From: a virus
Length of the DNA: 54,778 nucleotides
Strand: one strand, 5' to 3'
Virus record (IMG/VR): IMGVR_UViG_3300032092_000040
Coordinates: 1-54,778 of that record
This document shows, piece by piece, positions 16,801 through 26,750 of this stretch. Numbering within the stretch: the first letter of the stretch is position 1; every line of letters begins with the position of its first letter. A program made the translations under genes and the position numbers. A model generated the notes under the pieces. The model had not been told where the DNA came from and ran no database searches. It saw only the letters and a list, made by a program, of their open reading frames with translations.

Positions 16801-18032
16801 GTTATCTTTTCAACAACGAGGTTGGGTTTGTTGGCAATGCTGTGGATGGTTTCAACCGCCTCAAGGTTTCCCAACCATACACTTTGTTCGACAGTCAGCA
16901 CAGATATCAGATGAACGACAAGTGGGATACATTCGGTGTCACTGGTGGGACTGCGACATTTGCCATAAACGAGAGTGCCGTCCACATGGTAGTAGGAGTT
17001 ACGGCAGGAAGCAAGGTAACTCGGGAAACCAAGAGAGTATTTGCATATCAGCCAGGAAAGTCCCTTTTGATAATCAACACGTTCACAATGAATACGCCAA
17101 AGGATGGGCTGTTGCAGCGAGTTGGATATTTTGGAATCTCTGGTGGTGCTACATTCGGTGTTCCCGCAAACGGAGTCTATCTGCAACAAGATGGATTGAC
17201 CCTATCCATATGCCTTGCAAGTCAGTCGTTGAATACAATCACGAAGATCGAACAGTCTTCATGGAACGGAGATAAGTTCGATGGAAGTGGTGCTTCTGGA
17301 AGAACATTCGATGTCACCAAGGGAAACATCTTCTGGACTGACATAGAATGGCTTGGTGTTGGAGATGTCAGGACTGGCTTCTTTGTGGATGGCAGACCAG
17401 TCATAGCGCATACATTTCACAATGACAATGTTCACCCAACGACATACATGACAACAGCAGTTCTTCCATGTCGATATGAACTTGAGAATAAGACTGCCCA
17501 AGCAAGTGGAAGCACAATGCATCAGATATGCTCAACGGTCATGAGCGAAGGTGGATATGAAGGATTCAGCAGAAGATACAATATCACTAAATCCGGTTCA
17601 ACTCTAGCCACACTCACCACAGCAGGAGTTCAATATCCCATTGTTGCACTTCGATTGAATTCACAAAGATTGGATAGTGTCATTATTCCATCCAACATAT
17701 CTGCTGTTATTGAGCCAGGACAAAACAACAAGCCGCAAACTGTGCAATATAGAATTCTGTTGAATCCAACCCTAACAGGAAATACATGGACAACTCATTT
17801 CAACGGAAATGTCGATTACAACATAACTGCCACAGCAGTCTCCGGTGGAACCGACATCATCGGTGGCTACATCAGTAGCAGTGGATCATTGGATATTTCC
17901 AACATCAATGACTTCAACTTCCAACTCGGAAGAACACAGACGGGGATCAGCGATACTTTTGTATTGACTATGACTCCACTAGTGGATGGAACTCAAATTA
18001 CCGCAGATATGTCATGGTTTGAACTAGTCTAA
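16797..18032 (+). CDS. Virion structural protein, lectin-like beta-sandwich candidate
   Basis: A 411-aa protein starting MSYLFNNEVGFVGNAVDGFNRLKV. Its length, Gly/Ser/Thr/Asn-rich beta pattern and position in a fibre operon point to a tail or fibre component. The middle contains WTDIEWLGVGDVRTGFFVDGRPVIAHTFHND, a strand-turn-strand pattern seen in LamG/ConA-like sandwiches; this fold is inference. The start at 16797 was chosen over 16785 because it gives an ATGA overlap with the upstream stop and a GGAG ribosome binding site. No enzyme motif was seen. Confidence 0.7.
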   Translation: MSYLFNNEVGFVGNAVDGFNRLKVSQPYTLFDSQHRYQMNDKWDTFGVTGGTATFAINESAVHMVVGVTAGSKVTRETKRVFAYQPGKSLLIINTFTMNTPKDGLLQRVGYFGISGGATFGVPANGVYLQQDGLTLSICLASQSLNTITKIEQSSWNGDKFDGSGASGRTFDVTKGNIFWTDIEWLGVGDVRTGFFVDGRPVIAHTFHNDNVHPTTYMTTAVLPCRYELENKTAQASGSTMHQICSTVMSEGGYEGFSRRYNITKSGSTLATLTTAGVQYPIVALRLNSQRLDSVIIPSNISAVIEPGQNNKPQTVQYRILLNPTLTGNTWTTHFNGNVDYNITATAVSGGTDIIGGYISSSGSLDISNINDFNFQLGRTQTGISDTFVLTMTPLVDGTQITADMSWFELV

Positions 18033-18033
18033 A

Positions 18034-18243
18034 ATGTCTATAAATTTCCCAAACAGCCCCTCTCTCAATCAGACCTATGTGTTCGGAAACATCACATGGG
18101 TTTGGAATGGTTCTGCTTGGGATAAAGTTTCAACCGCCACGGGATATCTTGGGGCAACTGGACCGCAAGGACCAACGGGTGCTACAGGAGCAACTGGTGC
18201 CACAGGATCAATGCCATCTTTGATTGATGGTGGTGTCTTCTAG
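18034..18243 (+). CDS. Small collagen-like fibre-associated protein
   Basis: A 69-aa protein. The first part, NFPNSPSLNQTYVFGNITWVWNGSAWDKV, is the short beta module (P-x-x-G/N-x-x-Y...W-x-W-N/D-G-x-x-W) common at phage fibre and baseplate-associated proteins. It is followed by about eight Gly-X-Y triplets ([20 protein letters not shown]) and a short tail. It is one nucleotide from the previous stop. It may act as an adaptor pairing with the long GAT-repeat protein next to it, or be a truncated collagen fibre; the sequence does not decide. Confidence 0.7.
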   Translation: MSINFPNSPSLNQTYVFGNITWVWNGSAWDKVSTATGYLGATGPQGPTGATGATGATGSMPSLIDGGVF

Positions 18244-18247
18244 AAGA

Positions 18248-18255
18248 AATAAATA
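18248..18255 (+). promoter_or_regulatory. Candidate late promoter (AATAAATA)
   Basis: AATAAATA differs from TATAAATA only at the first base. It sits 18 nt before the ATG of the GAT-repeat fibre gene, directly after the stop of the preceding gene, with a ribosome binding site (AAGGGA) between. Confidence 0.5.
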
Positions 18256-18264
18256 TGTAAATAA

Positions 18265-20451
<2,187 letters not shown>

Positions 20452-20461
20452 AGGAGAAACA

Positions 20462-21958
20462 ATGGGCGTTAATATTAAGGGTGGAAATAATACTGCTGGT
20501 CTTGCAAATGTGAGTTCAACATATGAATTGCAAGTGGTAACTCCTCAGACTGAGGAGAACGCAGGATTTGTCCAGTTGAGTACGGAAGTGGATTCCGGTG
20601 ATGTATTGGGAACGCGCACCGTGATTCCTCCTGAATGCTCCGATGACTATCGTCTTCGTGTCGGTATTGATCAGACAATGTTCAATACAACCTTTGAAGG
20701 TGCCACCATTCTCACGACCACATGGTCGCAGTCGCTCTCATCGATGACAACTGCACAAAGCAACGGATTTATGTTGCTAAACAATGGATCATCGACCACA
20801 TCAGGACAGGCTGCTTATATTCGTTCACACAGACATTTCTCAACATTCGGAACCTATCCCACCTATGTGGACATGTGGATTCGCGAAACGGCTCCCACTG
20901 CCGCGAACGTCATCAGCGAATGGGGATTGTTGTATCTTACCGCACAAGCCACAGCGCAACCCATTGACGGTATTTTCTTCCGTCGTACTTCTGGTGGTAC
21001 TTTAAAGGCAATCGTTACTAATAACTCTACAGATGTTGCTGATGTCACCATCACCACGACAAATGTTCCTGCGCGTGACGGTGTTGGTACATTCGATCCA
21101 ACCGAATCCAATCACTATCTGCTTGTATTCCACAATGACATAGTCCGCTTCTGGATCAACGATGTGCTTGTTGCTGAAATTCCATGTCCTGCTGCACAGG
21201 CACAGTTCTCTGCATCATCTGGTAATCCTGTTGGATTCCGTGTGGTCAACACTGGTACGGCATCTCCTGCTCGCCAACTTTCGGTTGGTTATGTGAATGT
21301 TGGATTTGGTGATCAGAATACAAACAAGCCTTGGTCGCATGTTCTGTGTGGTTTGGGTAACGGATCATATCAGTTCGCAAATGGTAATACGCCAGGACCA
21401 ACAGTAACCCGCGCTGGTGCAACATTTGGACACCCTGCAAGCGGAACTGCTCGTGCTGCTGGTACATGGACTGCAACAACTGCTCCTGCTGTCAATAACC
21501 TTGGTGGTCTATGGACATCTCCTGCGATATCCACACTTACTTCAGATGCTGACTATCCAGTGTTTGCATTTCAGAATCCAGCAGGAACTGCCACACTTCC
21601 TGGAAAAACTTTATACATCACAGGTATTCGTGTTGGAGAAGCATATGTTTCTACTGCACCTGCAACTAACCCCATTTTACTATCGTATATCGTCATGGTT
21701 GGCAGCAGTGCGGTTGCCACAAGTACAGCAGATGCTGCATCAACCGTTTCGGGAAAATCCATCACGGTGGGCGGACATGGATTTTTAGCAACTGAAGCAA
21801 CAGGAAGTTATAAGCCTGGATTCGAAGTGCAATTTAATTCGCCATTGATGGTTCCATCAGGACACTACTTCCACTTTGTAGTGCGTCCATTCGGAACAGT
21901 GACAGCCAACACTCTTGTAGTCACAAGCAGCCTTGCAGTAAACGGATATTTTGAATAA
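20462..21958 (+). CDS. Tail/fibre structural protein, tandem paralogue A
   Basis: A 498-aa protein, MGVNIKGGNNTAGLANV..., strongly similar along its whole length to the 501-aa product starting at 22260. Shared segments include DDYR(L/V)RVG, FGTYP-YVDMWI, ISEWGLLYL, DGIFFRR, FWINDVLV, NTPGPTVTRA, NNLGGLWTSPAIST and GKS--(V/I)GGHGFLA. The central region (strand-rich, FWINDVLVAEIPCP) resembles LamG/ConA-like sandwiches; this is inferred. It has a strong AAAGGAG ribosome binding site. No enzyme motif was found. Likely a virion-surface or fibre component. Confidence 0.75.
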   Translation: MGVNIKGGNNTAGLANVSSTYELQVVTPQTEENAGFVQLSTEVDSGDVLGTRTVIPPECSDDYRLRVGIDQTMFNTTFEGATILTTTWSQSLSSMTTAQSNGFMLLNNGSSTTSGQAAYIRSHRHFSTFGTYPTYVDMWIRETAPTAANVISEWGLLYLTAQATAQPIDGIFFRRTSGGTLKAIVTNNSTDVADVTITTTNVPARDGVGTFDPTESNHYLLVFHNDIVRFWINDVLVAEIPCPAAQAQFSASSGNPVGFRVVNTGTASPARQLSVGYVNVGFGDQNTNKPWSHVLCGLGNGSYQFANGNTPGPTVTRAGATFGHPASGTARAAGTWTATTAPAVNNLGGLWTSPAISTLTSDADYPVFAFQNPAGTATLPGKTLYITGIRVGEAYVSTAPATNPILLSYIVMVGSSAVATSTADAASTVSGKSITVGGHGFLATEATGSYKPGFEVQFNSPLMVPSGHYFHFVVRPFGTVTANTLVVTSSLAVNGYFE

Positions 21959-22242
21959 TGGCACTCATACAAATTGTACAAACTCCCCATGGTGTTCCTG
22001 CGCTATACTGGAAAATTGCTACCGTTACTTTTAACACAAACGGATCTTGCGCCATAAGACTAGATGGATATTATGATGAAACTGCCCGTGGGCGAGAGTG
22101 TGAAGTGTTACGACAGATTACATACACAGTGCAACCCACAGATATGCCAACAGTTTTCCCATCGGGATTTACCATTGCTGATGCATATGCGTATGTAAAG
22201 ACCCAAGTTGAGTTTTCTTTTGCTGCTATTGATGTACTCTGA
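21958..22242 (+). CDS. Small structural-operon protein, unknown
   Basis: A 94-aa beta-rich protein (MALIQIVQTPHGVPALYWKIATVTF...), including GRECEVLRQITYTV and ADAYAYVKTQVEFSFAAIDVL. I do not recognise a family. It overlaps the preceding stop by one base (TAATG) and sits between the two paralogues. It may be a chaperone or minor fibre component. No signal peptide or membrane segment. Confidence 0.65.
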   Translation: MALIQIVQTPHGVPALYWKIATVTFNTNGSCAIRLDGYYDETARGRECEVLRQITYTVQPTDMPTVFPSGFTIADAYAYVKTQVEFSFAAIDVL

Positions 22243-22259
22243 TTGGAAGGAACTATAAG

Positions 22260-23765
22260 ATGGGCGTAAAGATTACAGGTGGAAACAGTTCGGTTGACTT
22301 GATGGATATAGATGCATATCACCAACTCAAGGTGGTGACACCACAGACTGGAATAAGTGCTGGATTTGCCAAATTGAGTACAGAAAAAGATGCGGGAAGC
22401 ATTCTTGGTTCGCGGAGTTTAAAAGGCTTTGATTCTTCTGATGATTATCGCGTTCGTGTGGGGTATGACCAAACTATCTTCAATGCAACATTTGAAGGAA
22501 CCACCCCGCTCACCACACAGTTCTATGCTTTTGCAACAACCACAGGCTCTGTACAGGCTAACGGAGTTCTCACAGTCAATTCTGCTGCGATTGCTGCGAT
22601 GATAACAAGCGGTGCTGCGGCTTATGTCAGAACATGGAGAACTTTTCCTACATTCGGAACCTATCCTCTCTATGTGGATATGTGGATTTCCGAAGGTGGT
22701 CCTCTAGCGGTGAATGCAATAAGCGAATGGGGATTGTTATATCTTATCAATCAAGCCACACAACAACCGCTTGATGGAATCTTTTTCAGACGCATTTCGG
22801 GTGGTCAACTGAAGGGCATCATCACAAGCAACACAATTGATATTACAGAAATAACATTAGACACACGCAATGTTCCTTCCCGAGATGGTTACGGCTCGTA
22901 TGAGCCAGAAGAAATGAACCACTACCTCATCACGGTTGACAACAATATTGTGAACTTCTGGATCAATGATGTACTCGTAGGAAGCATTCGGTGTCCATCA
23001 TCGCAGTCACAGTTTGCCAATGCGTCGAGTTTGCCTGTCGGATTCCGAGTGGTGAATATAGCAGTTCCATCGGCTGTTCGACAAATCAATGTGGGGTGTA
23101 TGAATGTTGGCTTTGGCGATCAGAACACAGATAAGCCTTGGTCAGATACAATGGTAGGAAGTGGTGCTGGAGCATACCAACTACAGATTGGAAACACGCC
23201 AGGACCAACGGTGACTCGCGCTTCTGCTTCCACGGGACACCCCGCAAGTGCAACCGCTCGTACCGCTGGTACATGGACTGCCACATCTGCTCCAGCATTG
23301 AACAACTTGGGTGGGTTGTGGACATCTCCTGCCATCTCCACTCTGGCATCTGATGCAGATTATCCAGTATTTGCATTTCAGAATCCAACAGCATTAGTTA
23401 CGCGACCAGGCAAAACTCTATACATCACGGGTGTTCGCATTGGAGATACTGTTCCATCAGTTGCAGCCTCAACCAACCCTATTTTCATATCATACATTGT
23501 CACTGTCGGCTCAAGTGCTGCCGCAACCAACACGGGAGATGCGGCAACAACTGTATCGGGAAAATCCATTGTAATCGGTGGTCATGGATTTTTGGCAACT
23601 GAAGCGGCTGGTAGTATGAAACCGGGATTTAGTATGTCATTTGAATCTCCGCTCATGGTTCCTACGGGTCACTTCATTAATTTGATAGTGCGTCCGTTTG
23701 GAACCGTGACTGGCAACACGATGGTGTTGCGCGGAAGCGTTTTTTTCAATGGATATTTTGAGTGA
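22260..23765 (+). CDS. Tail/fibre structural protein, tandem paralogue B
   Basis: A 501-aa paralogue of the product at 20462, diverged mostly in the first 120 residues and at scattered surface-like positions. The first residues differ only slightly (MGVKITGGNSSVDLMDI versus MGVNIKGGNNTAGLANV), so the duplication includes the N-terminal attachment region. The pair may form a heteromer or be alternative receptor-contact subunits. The ATG is preceded by AAGGAA. A gap of 164 bp with promoter-like sequences follows. Confidence 0.75.
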   Translation: MGVKITGGNSSVDLMDIDAYHQLKVVTPQTGISAGFAKLSTEKDAGSILGSRSLKGFDSSDDYRVRVGYDQTIFNATFEGTTPLTTQFYAFATTTGSVQANGVLTVNSAAIAAMITSGAAAYVRTWRTFPTFGTYPLYVDMWISEGGPLAVNAISEWGLLYLINQATQQPLDGIFFRRISGGQLKGIITSNTIDITEITLDTRNVPSRDGYGSYEPEEMNHYLITVDNNIVNFWINDVLVGSIRCPSSQSQFANASSLPVGFRVVNIAVPSAVRQINVGCMNVGFGDQNTDKPWSDTMVGSGAGAYQLQIGNTPGPTVTRASASTGHPASATARTAGTWTATSAPALNNLGGLWTSPAISTLASDADYPVFAFQNPTALVTRPGKTLYITGVRIGDTVPSVAASTNPIFISYIVTVGSSAAATNTGDAATTVSGKSIVIGGHGFLATEAAGSMKPGFSMSFESPLMVPTGHFINLIVRPFGTVTGNTMVLRGSVFFNGYFE

Positions 23766-23843
23766 CACAACACCACAAAAATCAAACACAATAAGCGTTT
23801 GAAGTATCCTAAAAACAATCTATAAAACAATATTTTAGTATGC

Positions 23844-23871
23844 TTGAATCCAAATAGATTCGGTGTACGAT
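23844..23871 (+). promoter_or_regulatory. Possible sigma70-like promoter for ribonucleotide reductase
   Basis: TTGAAT (23844-23849), 16-bp spacer, TACGAT (23866-23871). Both boxes are imperfect, but the spacer matches the phage's other early promoters. It would let the reductase be made early although it lies among late structural genes. Confidence 0.4.
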
Positions 23872-23886
23872 ATCCATCGCTCGACG

Positions 23887-23893
23887 CTAAATA
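23887..23893 (+). promoter_or_regulatory. Candidate late promoter (CTAAATA)
   Basis: CTAAATA lies 36 nt before the reductase ATG, downstream of the weak sigma70-like promoter. An AAGGAG ribosome binding site follows. A dual early/late arrangement is possible. Confidence 0.4.
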
Positions 23894-23929
23894 GACAGCA
23901 CAACAAAAACACAAGGAGTACAGTTTCAC

Positions 23930-25861
23930 ATGAGTTCTTTCCAAATGCTTCCTACCCCATATCAACACTTCATTTTCATCTCACGATATTCAAGATGGCT
24001 AGAAAAGGAGGGTAGGCGAGAGACATGGGAAGAGACTGTGGAACGCTACTTCAAGTTCTTTGATGAACACCTTGCGAACAATAGGAAATACAATCTTGAT
24101 CCTGCACTTCGTCAGGAACTCAAGACTGCTGTCCTCAACCTTGAGATCATGCCTTCCATGCGTTCTCTTATGACCGCAGGAGAGGCACTTAAGCGAGACA
24201 ATACCGCTGGCTACAACTGTTCATATGTTGCCATAAACCGTGTCCGTGCATTCGATGAAATTCTCTACATATTGATGTGCGGCACAGGCGTAGGCTTTTC
24301 TGTGGAGAGGCAATATGTCGAGAAACTTCCTACAATCGCTGAAGCATTCACTGATTCGGATACCACGATTGTGGTACAGGATTCGAAGGCGGGTTGGGCA
24401 AAGGCTTTCAGGGAACTCGTCTCTCTTCTTATTGGAGGTCAAGTACCCCAATGGGATTTGTCAAAGGTTCGCCCTGCGGGAGCAAGACTTAAAACTTTTG
24501 GAGGTCGTGCGAGCGGACCAAAGCCATTGGAAGATCTGTTTAGATTCACCGTTGACACCTTTAGACGAGCCTCAGGACGAAAACTTACTAGTATCGAATG
24601 CCATGATATCGTCTGTAAGATTGCGGAGATTGTCGTTGTCGGAGGAGTCCGACGTTCTGCTCTCATCTCCCTTTCAAATCTCACAGATGAGCGAATGAGG
24701 GATGCAAAGACAGGTGCATGGTGGAATGATAATCCACAACGCGCACTTGCAAACAACTCAGTTGCATACAAGGAGAAGCCAGAGATCGGCGTGTTCATGG
24801 ACGAGTGGGTTTCACTCTACAAGTCCAAGAGCGGAGAGCGCGGAATCTTCAATCGTGCAGCAGCACAGAAGACTGTGGCAAAGTTGGGTGATCGCCGCGA
24901 TCCGAACTATGAGTTTGGAACGAATCCATGCAGTGAAATCATTCTTCGTGATTGCGAATTCTGCAACCTCACTGAAGTTGTTGTTCGTCCCGAAGACACG
25001 CTTGAGTCATTGCGTCGCAAGGTCGAACTTGCATCTATTCTTGGAACATGGCAAGCATCGCTCACCCATTTCCCATATCTTTCATCATCATGGCAGAAGA
25101 ACTGCGAGGAAGAGGCACTCCTTGGTGTGTCGCTCACAGGCATTCTCGACAACAAGATGATGCGTGGCGAAGAAGGTTCCTTGGAAAACATTCTCACAAC
25201 ATTGCGGAATCAAGCACAAGAGACAAACAAGACATGGGCAGCAAACATTGGAATCAATCCTGCTGCGGCAATCACTTGTGTCAAGCCAAGTGGAACTGTT
25301 TCGCAGTTGACCGATTCGGCATCAGGTATTCATCCTCGTCACAGTGAGTACTACATTCGTACTGTTCGTGCGGATCGCAAGGATCCACTATGTCAGATGA
25401 TGATCGACATGGGATTCCCCGCAGAGCCTTGCGTGATGAAGCCAGACCACACAATGGTCTTCTCGTTCCCGATGAAGGCAGAGGGTTCTATCACCCGCAA
25501 TGATCTTACTGCAATTCAACATCTTCAGTTGTGGCTTGAGTATCAGCGTCACTGGTGTGAACACAAGCCATCGATCACCATCACCGTGCGTGAGCATGAG
25601 TGGATGGATGTTGGGGCATTCGTGTATAAGCACTTCGATGAGATCAGTGGCATTTCCTTCTTACCGCACTCTGACCACAACTATAGACAAGCCCCCTACC
25701 AAGACTGCACCAAGATTGCATATACTGCTTTGCTTGTAGAAATGCCTAAAAATGTAGATTGGTCACTGCTGAAGAATTATGAAAAGACCGACACTACAGC
25801 AAGTTCGCAGACCTTTGCTTGCTCTGGTGACAAGTGTGAAATTGTTGATCTTACCACTTGA
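23930..25861 (+). CDS. Adenosylcobalamin-dependent ribonucleoside-triphosphate reductase (class II, monomeric type)
   Basis: Reduces ribonucleotides to deoxyribonucleotides using coenzyme B12; 643 aa (L. leichmannii enzyme 739 aa). C97 (GYNCSYV) is one redox partner and MCGTGVGFSVE follows. The active-site loop is NPCSEI (N332, C334, E336), and C345 (FCNLTEV) is the second redox cysteine. The LLGVSLTGILDN, VKPSGTVSQL and SGIHPRHSEYYIRTV segments are typical. The C-terminal swinging pair is CSGDKC, with the five-residue spacing of RTPR. All catalytic residues are present. T4 has class I NrdAB instead; class II works without oxygen but needs cobalamin from host or environment. The gene sits between structural genes. 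Confidence 0.93.
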   Translation: MSSFQMLPTPYQHFIFISRYSRWLEKEGRRETWEETVERYFKFFDEHLANNRKYNLDPALRQELKTAVLNLEIMPSMRSLMTAGEALKRDNTAGYNCSYVAINRVRAFDEILYILMCGTGVGFSVERQYVEKLPTIAEAFTDSDTTIVVQDSKAGWAKAFRELVSLLIGGQVPQWDLSKVRPAGARLKTFGGRASGPKPLEDLFRFTVDTFRRASGRKLTSIECHDIVCKIAEIVVVGGVRRSALISLSNLTDERMRDAKTGAWWNDNPQRALANNSVAYKEKPEIGVFMDEWVSLYKSKSGERGIFNRAAAQKTVAKLGDRRDPNYEFGTNPCSEIILRDCEFCNLTEVVVRPEDTLESLRRKVELASILGTWQASLTHFPYLSSSWQKNCEEEALLGVSLTGILDNKMMRGEEGSLENILTTLRNQAQETNKTWAANIGINPAAAITCVKPSGTVSQLTDSASGIHPRHSEYYIRTVRADRKDPLCQMMIDMGFPAEPCVMKPDHTMVFSFPMKAEGSITRNDLTAIQHLQLWLEYQRHWCEHKPSITITVREHEWMDVGAFVYKHFDEISGISFLPHSDHNYRQAPYQDCTKIAYTALLVEMPKNVDWSLLKNYEKTDTTASSQTFACSGDKCEIVDLTT

Positions 25862-25884
25862 CATTGACATAAGTATGATACAAT
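25858..25884 (+). promoter_or_regulatory. Sigma70-like promoter of the PEP-CTERM gene
   Basis: TTGACA (25858-25863), 15-bp spacer, TACAAT (25879-25884). A second TTGACA (25864-25869) is too close to pair with this -10. The transcript would begin with an imperfect inverted repeat: ATATCA, the 10-bp palindrome CACCATGGTG, then TGATAT. AAGGAG then precedes the ATG at 25936. Confidence 0.65.
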
Positions 25885-25935
25885 GTTCATATCAGACACC
25901 ATGGTGGTGACTGTGATATCTAAAAAGGAGACAGA

Positions 25936-26601
25936 ATGAGAAACTTTATCGTTGGTTTGGTTGCAGCCGTGTCGTGTGGCTCAGTAGCAAATGCAGATTT
26001 CATTGTAGTAAACAATCCAGTTGTTGACACGGTTGGCTTCTACTCCGATGCATATGATTCAAAGGGTGCATACACTTATGCACAAAGTGGAGCGCAAGGT
26101 TTTGATCTTGAGGATTCGTACACAACTTCTTCATTGAAGTGGTGGGGTTCATCCAACGGATTCAATGATCAAGGTATTGAGAACTTTAGCGGATTTCAAG
26201 TTGTTGTGTGGAATTCTGATTTTAGTGGTCAGGCATTTACCACTAACATCGATATCAACAGTATCTCTGTTGTTGATACTGGCGAATTCAACTTCTTTGG
26301 TCAGCCAGTTTATGAATTCTATGTGCCATTTGTTGCACAACTCGCCGCTGGTTCATACTATATGAACATTGGTGCGATTCTCAATGATGCAGCGGGAGAT
26401 CAGTTTGTTTGGTCACAAGGTCAGAATGTTCAAGACTTCTGGTTCACCGATGATAATGGACAGTATAATTGGGGAGATTGGCGACAACTTCCTACATTCA
26501 TTGGCAACACAGCGGGTGGAGCATTTGTGCTTTCTGCTCCTGCTCCTGGAGCAATTGCTCTTCTTGGCATGGCTGGCTTGATTGGTCGCCGTCGCCGCTA
26601 A
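25936..26601 (+). CDS. Secreted PEP-CTERM-type protein (phage moron)
   Basis: A 221-aa precursor. A signal peptide (basic MR, hydrophobic IVGLVAAVSCGS, likely cleavage after ANA at about 20) is followed by a beta-rich Asp/Gly/Trp/Phe domain (about 21-200). The C-terminal 20 residues have the tripartite PEP-CTERM plan: PAPG motif, hydrophobic segment AIALLGMAGLIG, then RRRR. Such tails are recognised by exosortase in Gram-negative bacteria, and the PAPG variant is frequent in Planctomycetota. The passenger domain is not one I recognise. It has its own promoter and terminator, so it is a stand-alone expression unit between phage operons. It may alter the host surface or biofilm matrix, or exclude other phages. 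Confidence 0.8.
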   Translation: MRNFIVGLVAAVSCGSVANADFIVVNNPVVDTVGFYSDAYDSKGAYTYAQSGAQGFDLEDSYTTSSLKWWGSSNGFNDQGIENFSGFQVVVWNSDFSGQAFTTNIDINSISVVDTGEFNFFGQPVYEFYVPFVAQLAAGSYYMNIGAILNDAAGDQFVWSQGQNVQDFWFTDDNGQYNWGDWRQLPTFIGNTAGGAFVLSAPAPGAIALLGMAGLIGRRRR

Positions 26602-26641
26602 ATACATTTAGTACCCCGCTTGAGATAGCATCTCTTGCCCG

Positions 26642-26670
26642 ACAACCCCCGAAAGGGGGTTGTTTCTTTT
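26642..26670 (+). terminator. Rho-independent terminator after the PEP-CTERM gene
   Basis: A 9-bp stem ACAACCCCC/GGGGGTTGT with a GAAA tetraloop, followed by TTCTTTT. Its stem and T tract are nearly the same as those of the terminator at 28634. Confidence 0.9.
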
Positions 26671-26699
26671 AGATGGCATTAAATGTAAAAAATCATTAT

Positions 26700-26707
26700 T
26701 ATAAATA
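26700..26707 (+). promoter_or_regulatory. T4-type late promoter (TATAAATA)
   Basis: A perfect match to the T4 late consensus, 43 nt upstream of the ATG at 26751. A perfect 12-bp palindrome, TATACCGGTATA (26717-26728), follows in the predicted leader just after the likely start site and could be an operator or RNA hairpin. Confidence 0.7.
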
Positions 26708-26750
26708 ACTTTTGACTATACCGGTATAATCAAACCAAGGAGAAATAAAG

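Noticed and set aside
26598-26605. CTAAATAC at the end of the PEP-CTERM gene
   Set aside because: It overlaps the stop codon and a terminator separates it from the next gene; a perfect TATAAATA nearer the gene explains its expression.
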